DNA of 64,000 nt. Origin: Arachis hypogaea. Lineage: Eukaryota; Streptophyta; Magnoliopsida; Fabales; Fabaceae. Below, one piece after another: positions 45,898 to 57,800 of the stretch. Under the pieces are notes generated by a model, which searched no databases, had not been told where the DNA came from, and saw only the letters and a program-made list of their open reading frames with translations. The DNA lies in contig NC_092051.1 of NCBI RefSeq assembly GCF_003086295.3, positions 12,516,810-12,580,809 on the forward strand. Direction: 5' to 3'. Made by a program: the position numbers and the translations under genes. Each line of letters starts with the position of its first letter. The first letter of the stretch is position 1.

Positions 45898-46554
45898 GTA
45901 TAAATCCCATCTTTACTTTATTCTGTTTAACTGCAAAATTTGGTTTTTGATATGTTTTAATGCTGAATTTGATTGATTCTGTGGATATTTTAGACACCTT
46001 TTTGTTTATGATTCATGGAATTGAGAATTGGATTGTTTGGTATTGCTCTATATGTATACTTGTTCTATGTCTTGGTGCTGAGTTTGACAAATATTCTCAA
46101 TTACTTACAGCTATGGTTTCCTTCTTGAACGGGATTTTATTTTTCCAAAAGAAATCATAGAGAATTAGGGTCGTGAATTGTTTAACTGAGTGACGAGTGT
46201 AAAGCTGAAGATGATGATGACAGAAGTGCTTGGGAACATTAAACATATATTTGAAGAGTGTTTCAAAAAAAACTTGAGTTTGTATTTTGATAAGATCATA
46301 TGGTTTTGATTGATGACATTTCATGTAGTGTTTTTAAATTTGGAAGATATTTTAAGATTCATATTTGACTATAATTATAGTTTAGTATGTATATTTATAA
46401 TTTATTTATTATTTTATTTTAAAACAGTTTTTCCGGTTGAATTACGGTTGGACCAATAAATCAGTGAACCAGTGATTAGAGCGGTTCGATGACCGGTTCG
46501 GTTCTCAGAACCTTGCATTTGAGAATTAATTTCTTTTACTAATTTCAGGTTCAA

Positions 46555-46985
46555 GAACCAAGACTTCCGTCGTCTTCTTTCAACGTCAAAGATGTGGGCC
46601 CTTCGTTGTCTTCCTCTCAGGTAACTGTCTTCTTCCTCTTCCTTTCTCTCTATTTGTCTTAGCCTCTTAGGGGCTGATTGTTTAATCGTGCGAGTTCTTT
46701 CTATAGGAATCGAGTATTGAGAGCTTCTTACTCCAAATCAATATCAGCTACTTGGGTAGAAGATGATTTTGGAACTTCCAAAAGGGTCTTAACTAGGGAT
46801 GAAGACTTCAAGTCAAACTTTCGTCTTCCTGTTTCAGATCTTTCTCCGTCACATATGTGGGCTTTTCATCGAGCTTCTCTAATCCTAACCCTAATCTCTT
46901 CCTCTTCCTCTTCCTTTCTCTCTATTTGTCTTTAATTGTGCGAATTCTTTCTTAGGAATCGAGCATTGAGAGCTTCTTGCTTCAA
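46555..46985 (+). repeat. Local direct duplication of a gene-leader-like segment
   Basis: The block containing cttcctttctctctatttgtctt ... cgagttctttct(ata)ggaatcgag...attgagagcttctt occurs at about 46637-46730 and again at about 46908-46980. A gatgtgggcccttcgttg block at about 46590 is echoed at about 46853. The unit is roughly 270 bases. It sits directly upstream of the Transposase_24-type gene and may be its duplicated 5' leader. Confidence 0.6.
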
Positions 46986-47187
46986 GTTTTACCGTTCCTG
47001 GCATGCCTCCTTGAATTTCACTATGACTAGGCGCCAATTTTCTGGTAGCACGACAGATCAGGATGAATCCAGTGATGATGAATCAGACAAGATGGACAAG
47101 GGGGTTGAAGAAGGGAAAATACCAGTCTATATCCCTTGGAAAAGCGCGGCGTTGTTTAAGGTAATTGGATCAAACTATTATTAGCTC

Positions 47188-47337
47188 CCCATAGATAGAA
47201 CATAGCATTAAAAGTATTCTGCTAGTAATTAAAACTATTAGATTTGTGGTTGGTTTTGTGTAGTACCTGAAGGAAACTGAACGTTTCCCCATAAATAGAA
47301 CATAGCATTAAAAGTATTTTGCTAGTAATTAAAACTA
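47188..47337 (+). repeat. 100-bp tandem duplication carrying the Mutator element target
   Basis: The words ccccataratagaacatag...ttgctagtaattaaaacta recur with a 100-base period (47187 and 47287). The Mutator element 47338-48245 is inserted in the second unit, so the tandem duplication came first. Confidence 0.85.
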
Positions 47338-48245
47338 GAGTAATTATCCAAATCAGTCCCTAAGGATTTTAGAATCGGACATTCTAGTTCCCAAGGAAAA
47401 TTAATACACAGATCAATCCCCAAGGTTTTACTCCGGTAGATAAATCAGTCCCCAGTTCATTTTCCGGCAGAGTAATTACCCAGACCCAGATCAGTCTCCA
47501 AAGATTTTAAAAAAGGACACTTTAATCCCCAAGAAAAACTAATGTACAAATCAATCCCCAACGTTTCTATCTGTTGGATATAATAGTCCTCCGTCCAAAA
47601 ATAAAATAAAATAAAATAATTACTATTATTAATTGCACAATAATATTGTACTATATTTTTTGTATTTTTTGGACAAAAATAATGATAAATTTATTCATTA
47701 GATTCTTAATACATTTTTTTAATACATATTTTTTAATACAAACATTTTTTTTTACATAGCACATCTTTTAATTATATTAAATACAAAAATAGCAAATGAT
47801 TTTAACCTTGAATTTCTTGTAGAATAATTTCTAATAATTTTATTATTATTATTGTTATTATTATTATTGAGTGACTATATATATATATAACGAATAAATT
47901 TATCATTATTTTTTTCAATAAATGCAAAAAAATATAGTATAGTATTATTGTACAATTAATAATAATAATAATAATAATAATAATTTTATTTTATTTTTGG
48001 ACGGAGGACTGTCTAATAGAGTGAAACGTTGGGATTGATTTGTACATTAATTTTTTTTGGGGACTAAAATGTCTATTTTAAAAATCTTTGAAGACTGATT
48101 TGGGTAATTACTTTGCCGGAGAATGAACTGGGGATTGATTTGTCTGCCGGAGTAAAACCTTGGGGATTGATCAGTGTATTAATTTTTCTTCAGGACTAAA
48201 ATATCCGATTTTAAAATCCTTTAGGACTAATTTGGATAATTACTC
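47338..48245. mobile_element. Mutator-type fold-back element (908 bp)
   Basis: Begins GAGTAATTATCCAAATCAG and ends with its near complement, with 9-bp target duplications TTAAAACTA (47329-47337 and 48246-48254). The arms are long (each over 250 bases, including cagtccc-type words repeated within each arm), and an inner AT-rich centre has (AAT)n tracts. There is no coding capacity. It lies in an intron of the Transposase_24-type gene. Confidence 0.9.
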
Positions 48246-50330
48246 TTAAAACTATTAGATTTTACTGAAAAACCATTTATTTGAATTAATAATACATGTT
48301 GGTGCTTATTTTATTTGAAATTATGCAGATGTCTAACAGTGACAAAAGAAAAGGAAAACAAAAGATGACATCCAACAATAAAATAAAAAAGGTGAAATTG
48401 ACACGACTTGCTGAAAGTTTAGAAGAACCAATAACATCCAATTCTACCACTACTCCATCTGCTACAACGGCCAATACACTTTCCTCATTACATGCGTCTT
48501 CAAATGTTGAGACAAGTCAAAGGAAGCTAAAACTGGACTTGGCAGGAGAAGGGTACGTTTATATAGAATAAATGTACATAACAATTAAACTACTTATTAA
48601 TAGAATAAGAAAATAGATACTTATTCAGATATAAAGAATAAACAATATAATGATTGAATAAGAAATTAAATATTATTTCTTAAAAAATAAACAGATCCTG
48701 AAAATCTTTATTAATTTGTTTTGAATGGGTCTTATTAGTTATTATTATATCTCAATCTCAATGATATATATTTCTGATTAGTTATTAGTAGTTTTTAAGG
48801 GTATTATAGCATTTTCTGGTAATTACAAATGACTCTTGAGTTTCCCCTAGTTTTGTATTTTTTTATATATTTAACATTTAACCATGACAAACTGCTTTGT
48901 AATATACCATTGTTCATTAATTTATTGATGTCCACTATAAGAAGATTTCACTCCTTTGGTGCTTGATCTGTTGTCATCAACAGATTTTGTTTTGTGTTTT
49001 GTGGGGATAGATTTACTTCCTTAACAATTTTTTTGGATTTAGGATAAATTTATTCTGTTTTTACTATTAGAACAGGGCCTTATCAATCTAAGTTTACTTC
49101 CTTAACACCATACAAGACTACAATAATTTTATATTTTGAAGTTAACCTTTTATATTGTATTCCGATTGATATTAAGTAATATCTACAGATTTTTACCTTC
49201 ACTTACCGCGGCTCATGCAATTTCGGACATCATTAAAGGGCATTACTCTCAGCCGTGGCCTTCGTGGAAAAAGATACCAGATGCTACTAGGAAATTTTGG
49301 TGGGAAAAGTTCAAAGTAGGTTTTAGAGAAACGTTTAATCTTTGGTAGATTAAGAATTAGTTCTAAGTTTGAAAAATATAATATATATCAACTTATAACT
49401 ATTCTTGCTTGTGTTGATTATCCAGAGAAAACATCAGTTTTTTCCTCCAGATCTTTATTGGGCTCGAAAAAATTTTGAGAGGCGAGGTGTGGCGTTACTA
49501 AAAAATTTGTTGGGAAAAGCTCGTACAAGTCGTGTCAAACCTCAATGGATAGAAGATGGTGTGTGGGATGCTCTCTGTGCTTATTGGAATACTGACACTG
49601 GGTTTCTACAAAGGAGCACACAAGGCAAGTCAAATCGAGCATCTGGTTGCAGCGGATTTGGAGCGGCTCTTCATACTGCTGGCCCAATTTCCGTTATCCA
49701 ACACAAAACTAATATGGTGATGTTATATAAAAACTTAGATCTTTTATGTTATAATTTACACTTCAATTGGTAGTTGATACTCGTAGGTTTTTTAATTTAC
49801 ACAGTTAGAATTGTTTGCGAAGACCCACAAACACAAGGATGAGACATGGGTGGATAAGAAATCAAAACATGTTGCGGTGAGTCTATTTTAATCAAAATAT
49901 ATTTCTCTCCCTCTGTATATATTATTTTAATGTTGCATTAGGGCTAGTGTTTCAGCTCATAGGGCTGTTCTGTTATTTTTTATCAACATATATGCCCCCT
50001 CTGTAGTTGTAATATTTATAGGGAATGCAAATATCATCATATTGTATTGGTGCTGATGTGCATTAGTTGTAGCATCCTTTTGGAAATTCCAATAGACAGA
50101 GGCCTTGCAAGTTGTAATTAAACTATAAATATAAGAGGGAATGAAAATATCATGTTAGTAATATAAAATCAGCCATATTCATACACACAAACACAATTAT
50201 ATATTCTTCTTCGCAAAGAATATATGCATTTATTTACTAGTTACAAGTCCCACCCCATAACTTACTATAAAATCACATGGCATGCTAAAATAATATCATA
50301 GAAGATATAAACAATTAAATGAGATGAGTT

Positions 50331-50567
50331 TTAGTTGTTGTGATGTGGGAGGTCATCAGCAACAAGGAGGTAGAAAAGTCCCATAACACCACTATGCAGC
50401 TTAGTGTTGCTGTAGTCAACCTCCAAAGTCAAAACTTCACCATTAGAGATCTTGATAGAGCCAGGTTGAGGGTAGCAAGTTGTCATTCCCACCAGGTACC
50501 CTTTCTCACTTCCTGCTTCACTTCCATTTCCATATTTTGGTAGTGAATTGCATATGACTCTTCCATC
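50331..50567 (-). pseudogene. SURNod19 (stress up-regulated nodulin 19) last exon, captured antisense
   Basis: The minus strand has one clean terminal exon: acceptor CAG| at 50568, then a 78-codon frame (GSEKGYLVGMTTCYPQPGSI, then VDYSNTKLHSGVMGLFYLLV) ending at TAA (50331-50333). It matches the C-terminal region of PF07712 proteins, secreted or wall-associated proteins induced in nodules and by stress. The frame is intact, but all upstream exons are missing and it lies antisense in the last intron of the CACTA gene, so it is a captured fragment. Confidence 0.75.
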
Positions 50568-51684
50568 CTGAAATTAGTTAAAGTAAAATTAGTTTGGCAA
50601 AAATATTGTTTAGGAGTTAAACATCAACCACCAAAGAACATTTATGATTCTATGCGATAACATGAGTATAGTGATGCTCATAGCTAATCCATAGCTAATC
50701 CCGTGTTATGATTCTATGCAACTTGTTTTTCTTTATCTTTATAGGTGGAGTATCTAACTAATTCCCATGACTGTTGACATTTATCATTAGCAACTGTGAA
50801 CTTTGAACTGTTTATTTGACCGAATCCTCCAAGAACTTAATGAGTCTTTGAGCTTTGTAATTGTTACTTAACATGCTTTATTTTTAGTTTTCAAAGATGG
50901 CAGGATGAATTTAATTTTCATTGAGTCTTTGAGCTTTGTAGTTGAGCACTTAACATATACTTTAATTTTCTGCATGCATGACGGGATGAATTTAAGAATG
51001 CTATAGAAGAGGCTATACAAAAAGTATCTGAAGAAGGAAGTAATGCACCAAATGAGATGGATGTGTGGTATGAAATAGCCAGATTTAAAAAGGGAAGAAT
51101 TCATGTACTTGTAATAAAATTCAACAAAAAGGGCTCCAGAATGTTAGAACATGAAGAAGTAATGAAGAGAATGCAAGAGTGGTTGCAAATGTTAGAACAT
51201 GAAGAAATAATGAAGAGAATGCAAGAGCAGTCGCGAATGCAAGAAGAGAACACTGACTTAAAAACTAGGTTGGAAAAGACAGAAAGAAGACTTGAACTCA
51301 TTAACAAGCTTAATGTTAAAATTCCGATTTCTCAACTAGAAGGCGGACAAATATAGGAGATGATGAAGATGGTGAACGTACATCTGAAGAGTGATTAGTA
51401 GTTTGTGATGCTAGTTGGTTAATAGAGTTTAAATGATGTAATTAGTAATATGAGAGTGTTGCATACTTATTATTGTTGTCTATGATATTGAATTGATGAG
51501 TTGTTTTGGTTATTGTTCAAGTGTGTTATGATATTTTGGTTATTGTTTAAGTGTTATTTACTTTTATGTGTTAAAAGTGTAGGTTTTTAGTTGATGGTTT
51601 TTCAATATTTGATGGTATAAATGTAAAAATTTAGTAAAAATGATAATTAAAAAAAAAAGACTAAAATGCTTGATTGACAGGTCC

Positions 51685-51969
51685 ACACTTAGCGACTGAA
51701 TTAGAGACTGAAATGTTGATCCCAAATTAGCAATCGATTTAGTGATCGAAATAACGGTCGCGAATTGGATACCGAAATACTGGTCACGAATTAGTGACCG
51801 ATTTAGCGATTGAAAAGTTGGTCGCTATTTAGCGACTGATTTACTCAGCGACCGATTTAGTGACCGATATTCTTTGGTGAGGGTTTGGTGGCCCTGAACA
51901 CAAATCGGTCACTATTTTCTTATTAGCGACCACCCAAATAGGTCGCTAATCCGGTAATTTCTTGTAGTG
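51685..51969. repeat. CACTA subterminal repeats and terminus
   Basis: Many copies of a short unit like gcgaccgattta/tagtgaccga in both orientations (for example near 51693, 51737, 51806, 51838, 51930), ending in ...CTTGTAGTG. These are the typical transposase-binding subterminal repeats of CACTA elements. Confidence 0.85.
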
Positions 51970-54075
51970 TTGTGTTGTGTTATCAAAGCGTTTGTTCTGT
52001 ATTTAGTTTCATAAATTAAATTATAATTTAATTAATATAATATTTTAATTATTTTTTAAATTATATATTGTTTAAATGTAGTTGGTCTTTTTATATTATA
52101 TAATTATTTATTATTTTTAACTCTAAAAAAATTCAAAATTTAATTCCTGTGCATTATACTTTATAACTTCTCAACGTTAAAAAATTGATAATAATTTTTT
52201 AGATGCTAATGAGTCGAATAATAATTTTTAATAAATTTTTAGAAATAATTTATTATTTTATTTTAAATTCATAAATATAAAAAAATGTAAATTTTTTGAA
52301 ATTTGAACTAAAATACCAAAATTAGATTTCTATTCTTATTATTTTGATCTTTTTAAAATTTTATTTAAATTTAAATAAAAATATTTTTTTATTGGTATTT
52401 GTGTTTTAAAATTAATAAAATTAATGAATAATACATAATCCATTAACTTAAAAGTAAGATTTATTACTTATATAGTTAGGATAAACATAATAAATCGAAT
52501 TAAGTTGATTCGATTTATTACTGATGCAATATATACATGGTAAATTAAATCAACTTAATTCGATTTATATAAAAATATTTAGGATACGGCGTATAACTAA
52601 TTCTAATTTAAAATATTTATGTAATTTTAAACTTTATTTATTTTATTAGCCTAAATTACTCTACTTTTTAAAAGTAGAGATTTAAAATTAGATTCAGCCA
52701 CTCAATTTCAAAAATAACATATACTAGAGTCAAAATATTTCTTACGTATAGCTAGTAGAAAATGTGATTTATCATTCTAATCTTATACGTTTAATTTAAA
52801 AAGATATACCTTGGTCAAATATCATTCATTGAAAAACGACATCTATATGTATACATTGAAAGCTAAGAGAATGCATAAACGATTCTAATATAATTTAAAA
52901 ATTGTTTTAATTAAACAACAATTATTTTATAAAAATTTCTAATTAGTAGAGTAATATAACACTTTCATGATGCCAATAGGCATTTACTCCGATTCTCATT
53001 CTAAAAGTTACATTTTGGAATAAAAAATTGTAAAGTTTGAAGAATTCGTTACATCGTGAATTCACGACGTAAACCAAAAAGGTTTTTTTTTGGATGATAA
53101 CCTTTGGTTTAGATGGGAGAACTTGCATATAATATTATTAGTGCATGCCATTTATAATATAATAAAATAAATAATCATCAAAGTATGTACCAAAAAAAAA
53201 TTCTGATGTAGTAATTTAAATTATATTTATATTTTTTTTTGTTCAAACACTTTTTTGTACTAAAGTGTCTTTGTCTTATATTTTGTATTTGTATGTAGTA
53301 TCAAACACACCTATGATAACATACACATCTTTTTTCTGTAGTTTTGAAAAATGTTAAGTAAATAACTAATTTTAAAAATAAGAAAAAATATATTATTAAT
53401 TTAATATTTAATACTTATATAATTTAATTTTTATACATTATTAGTATAAAATAATAATGCATAAATAATCAATCATATATTGTTATACCAATAAAAAAAA
53501 TTAATTTTAAAATTTATTATGTCATCTTAATGTATGAATTAGATTGAATAATTGTATTAAATTTTTTTATAATATTTTTTTTTATTTTTTTGTATTTATG
53601 TTATATATTTATTTATTAAAATTAACTATTAAAATTAAATATTTACTTACCAAAAATAAATATTTATATATAAATATAAGTATTATTTAATTTATTTTTA
53701 ATACATATTTTTTATTAGAATTTAATTAAATTGTGTTATAATAATAGAAATTTTATAATAATTTTGATGTATTTAATACATTAAAACGTAAAAAAAAAAA
53801 ATTTATAAAACAATTTTTTTATAATATGCTTAACTTATATCTTTAGAATACAAATTATCAAAACTATTTTTATTAATAGCTGATGAATTTGGTGTTCACT
53901 ATCATTGATTTGTTAAATGTAATTTTTAAAAACGAGTTATTAGTCTTTGCTCAAAAGTTATTTTTAATATGAGAATAAAGATGATGTTTTGATTTAAGAT
54001 TGATATTTAAAGTATATTATAATATTATGGATATGTAAAAAATGTGTTCAATACGTATTTTAAGTATTGTCAGAA
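51970..54075. other. AT-rich intergenic sequence
   Basis: No coding signal. It holds a 20-bp perfect inverted repeat (taaatcgaattaagttgatt and its complement) at about 52492-52511 and 52548-52567 with a 36-base loop, possibly a decayed miniature element or structured RNA region. The rest is low-complexity AT. Confidence 0.6.
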
Positions 54076-54310
54076 AGTGTTTACTTTAATACGATGATAA
54101 ATTTATACGTACCGATACGTTTAAAATATAGACAAATAATAACTAGAAATGTGAAATTTATTTTCTACATCAGCATTTAATTTTTTGTTTAAAAATATAT
54201 ATTATATTATCATTTTTATTATAATATTTTTTTAATTAAATACAAATAAAAAATATTTTTTTATTTAATTTTATAAAAAGACCTAAAGATCTTTTTTTAA
54301 TGTTGAATAA
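54076..54310 (+). repeat. R1 dispersed repeat, copy D
   Basis: Diverged fourth copy, starting AGTGTTTAC with accgatacgtttaaaatatagacaaataataac closely matching copy A, then the aaatttattttctac...cagcatttaattttt core. Homology fades after about 54310. As in the other copies, a C/T-rich first-exon-like segment follows. Confidence 0.7.
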
Positions 54311-54529
54311 AATGTATCTCTTTAAATTAATTAAATATTAAAATTGAGCTAACTTATATTTATAAATTTAAATAATTTAAAAATAAAATAACATCTCATT
54401 GGTTATTCATGTACAGTCAATCATGTTTATACTCCTCCATAAACTCTAATTTCTGATGTTAATTTATACAAAAAAAAAAAAAAAAAAACAACACGTCTAA
54501 AGAACAAAAAAAATTCTGAAGTATTGTTT

Positions 54530-54803
54530 AGTGTTCTTCATCTTCCCTGGATTTTCTTACATCTCTCTCAAAGAACGTCTCTCTCTCTCAATTCTCTCTT
54601 CTCTCTCACACTAGCCCACTACAGTCTCTTTCAGTCTCACTCGAATCTCGTCTCAGTCACGCTCGCCGGCGTCTCCACGTGTCGCGGCCTTCCCTGGGAT
54701 CCTCGTCGCCGGCGACAGAAGCAACTCATCGGGTCGTCGTCGCTCGTCGTCTTCTGGTTTCGGGACCTCGCCGTCGCCGTAGACCGTAGACCGTAGTCCG
54801 TTG
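54530..54803 (+). other. Exon-1-like segment downstream of R1 copy D
   Basis: C/T-rich then GC-rich (CGCCGGCG-type words), ending at a strong donor TTG|GTGAGT at about 54803. It contains an open frame, but composition and position suggest a 5' leader. It is followed by a long T-rich intron-like region. Confidence 0.5.
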
Positions 54804-57800
54804 GTGAGTCCCTGCATCGTCGCTTCTCCTGTTCTGTCTTTTCCGGATTTTCCTTCTCCTTGTATTTTGAGACGATGTTGAATTGCTAACCAATTAATTT
54901 ACTATGTTTCTGATCTAAATGTTGCTATAAATCATTGTCGATAAAATCATTGTAATATTTTTCCCAAATTGACGTTATTGCTTGAGATCTTATGTGTGTG
55001 GACATGCATGTGGCTGGGTTGGGATTGAAGAAATCCCAGTCATTCGGATCTTTAGTTTGTGATTCAAACTCAATTGGGGTTCAGCCGTTCAGGTGTGTGT
55101 GATTACTGATTTGTTCTGATTCCAAATGTGATTGTTTTTTTTTGTTCCTTTGTCGTGCCTGGTTTATGCAGATTACATGTTTGAGATTTTGATTCTATGG
55201 TTTTGAAGCTAAAAATTTTGCTATAGAATGTTCAATTTTCATTATATTCTATCACCTTCAATTTCGATAGTGAAGGTTTGAAGCCTTGATTCGAAGGTAA
55301 GAAGAGATAGTTTTCAAGTTTATTGGCTGAATTAAGAAATTTGGGTGCCCTGCAGTTAACTTGTTTCTTTTTTAGCATTTATCAGTTGTTAATTATTGTC
55401 TATGTTCTCATTTTAGCAATTCTATTGAAAAGTATTTCAAAGTGCATATTTTTTTGAGCTACACTGTCAGTGCATCTGTTCAAGTAGGTCCTGTATTTTT
55501 TAATACTTTGATATCTGATTTCTTGACTGTCATTGGAATATGACCCGGTCATTTTATAAACACAGGTTTTGCTTGTTGTCAGCTCAATAAATTCTTATAT
55601 GAATCAGATAAGATATTAACTGATTGATGAAACCGTCCTGCATGAACCACAATGAAAGAAATATAAATTTCCTTGGAGATGAAATATACTTTGTTTTAAA
55701 TTAAGGTTTCTTTTATAGTGCATTCTTTCTCTTTTTTTTTTTTTTTTTTTTGCCAAAAATTTAATTTATTCAGTCAGAAATCAAGGTAACAAATTAATTC
55801 CGTTAAAGTCAAAACAAACTTATTTATTTGATGTAATTCCTAGGATACATGTCATTATTGTTTCATGCTCACTGAGAACTTGTATGGATATCTCCCTTTT
55901 TAAAGTTGGTGGAAAGCAGATGCACAGGCTGAATTTGCCTTTTTAATTGCAAAGATAATTTATAACAATGAAATTAAAGGATTGGTTGTCATGGTTAAAT
56001 TTATAATTTACCTCTTAGGTCCTAGATATCTTAGTATGCTATGTCTTATGTTGCTCAAATTCATCTGTTGCATGAACCATTCATATATGTATCTTTCCAT
56101 ATATCTCATTATCTATTTTCTTAAAGGTGTGGTTTCTTTGATGATTCCATCAATATCATTGTTTATTTAGTTGTTAATCCAACACTTTGTTCATGTAAAA
56201 TAAATTGAATGCTTCTAGGTTTGGGTAAAGTGGGGAGAGAGACGCCAGTTCATTGCCCAGAACAAGCTAGGTAACTTAATTGATAATTTTTTATAATAGA
56301 TCAGTTGTTCATTCCTTCTTTGAATTGTCAAGTTATATTTAGATCTTCCTAGTTTGTGATTAGTTCAACAATTGTCAGTGATTTGACTTTTAGGTTGGAT
56401 AGTACTTGATTCTGTTACAAAGTAGAAATTTGCTTCGATTCACACTTTCACTATATCAACTGGTCTTTCACTCACTTACAGCTCATAACAAGCATGCCAG
56501 TAGCATTTGTCATAGTATACATAAGATGTAGCTAATTGAAATGCAGATTTTGATTATTTGGGAAGTCTTTTGTTGAACAAATTTTACAAAAATATATTCC
56601 TGTTGCCTCCATCTAGGCATGTTTATTATGCATGGTGATGCTCATTTAAATTGTTTAGGAAGTATTTTTCTTAAAATTTTACAAAAATATAATTATTTCT
56701 ATACTTTTATTTGCATATATAATAAAACTTCTAATATCTGGTTTTAGTGCTTTTTGAGAAAAGGGATAGTTTCCTCAGTGCTTTTTTAAACTTGTTATTA
56801 TACCAGTTGCAATTTGGATTAGTATGGCTTAGAGGATGTATCATTAGCTCATTACTTTAAACACAAACTATATTACCTTACTAACACAAGTTGAGGCTAA
56901 AATCATGTTTGGGCTTTGGGAGTTGGGACATAGCTCAGCTCAATTTTATTGAGCATATTTGAAATGAATTGAGACTTGGTTTGCATGCTTCAATTCATTA
57001 ACTGGGCTACTTTTTCAATGCCAAGACAAACATGCACTATGATTCTAATTAGATCCAATGATAGTTGCATAGTTAACGGAACTAGCTTTTCAAGGTTGAA
57101 TTGGTGATTTTAAAGAATAAGCTATAAACCTCAAAGTGTCCATATTGTTAAATATTCGATGTTCTGAATGCTGCATGACATCTACATCTTCAAAAAACTA
57201 CCCTGAATTTAGTTTATAATTAATTTTCAGTTGAACCAGTGGGACGATCTTATTTTTCACTTCCTCCCGCCAGGCTCACCTTTCTTTCTGTTATATTTTT
57301 ATGCTTACATATATTCTTTACAGGGATGACTTCCTGTCACAAAGTAGTTGGTGATATCAGTGCACTTAGGAGGTTGTATTATAATATGTACAAATTTTCT
57401 TATTTTACAAAAATAGTTTTGCACTTGGTTGACTCGGTTAAGTAACAACAGAAGAAGGAAGTATGTAATGCATGAATCGTAATAAAATAATGGCCTAATT
57501 AAGCAACAAGATCCGTTAGTTTACCTTAGGTTTCTTGAAATTTATTACCATGTTAATATTCTGGGGTAAAAAGTAAGTGAAAGATTATTGTGCGATTTTA
57601 TGTTCATCTGTCCTGTGTTTGTGGTTTTTTTTCCTTGGTACTGTTCACTAATTTAGACAAGTGCCTTTCTCTAATATGCCCTCATTTTCAGGAATGTCAC
57701 GATACACATATTTCATAACAATTTGATCACCGGTGAAAACTCATATTGCAAACTCTCTGTTGTTGATTTGAGGAGCTGTTTGATTTAGCCAATTCAGATT

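Larger units (their letters stand above)
42263..46515. mobile_element. Element with ~140-bp inverted ends carrying gene fragments
   Basis: The left end (caaagtttttaaatcg, then aatcggtcatcaaaccg) and the complement of the right end (caaggttctgagaaccg, then aaccggtcatcgaaccg) are inverted and alignable for about 140 bases, including gatttatt...gtttgac/gtccaacc blocks. The ends match a widespread plant DNA-transposon type. The flanks gattatag and catttgag agree at 5 of 8 positions, so an 8-bp duplication is possible but eroded. Inside are an exon-like segment (split by a hAT), a short exon near 45281, and a RING-CH fragment. Confidence 0.6.
47023..51355 (+). pseudogene. CACTA-associated Transposase_24 (PF03004-type) gene
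   Basis: Exons on the plus strand: 47023-47160 (MTRRQFSGSTTDQDESSDDE), about 48329-48553, about 49190-49316 (WPSWKKIPDATRKFWWEKFK), 49426-49717 (RKNFERRGVALLKNLLGKAR, then NRASGCSGFGAALHTAG), 49805-49877 (LELFAKTHKHKDETWVDKKS) and about 50995-51355 (coiled-coil tail with a 24-codon LEHEE-I/V-MKRMQE repeat). This is the conserved region of the plant 'Ptta/En/Spm' transposase family, a TnpA-like product of CACTA elements thought to bind subterminal repeats. Splice sites are mostly good, so it may still be transcribed, but exon 1 is in a duplicated context, the second intron holds a 908-bp insertion, and no TNP2 catalytic transposase is present. Confidence 0.7.
47023..51969 (+). mobile_element. 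CACTA element, 3' portion
   Basis: The right terminus TTGTAGTG ends at 51969 (CACTA on the complement) and is preceded by about 280 bases of subterminal repeats. The Transposase_24-type gene lies upstream in the expected orientation. I do not find the matching left CACTACAAGAAA end in the window near 46-47 kb, so the left boundary given is only the gene start; the element may be truncated or its end rearranged. A captured SURNod19 exon lies inside. Confidence 0.65.

Noticed and set aside
46500..47000. Left CACTACAAG end of the CACTA element
   Set aside because: No CACTACAAG-type terminus or mirrored subterminal repeats seen here, so no left border is claimed.
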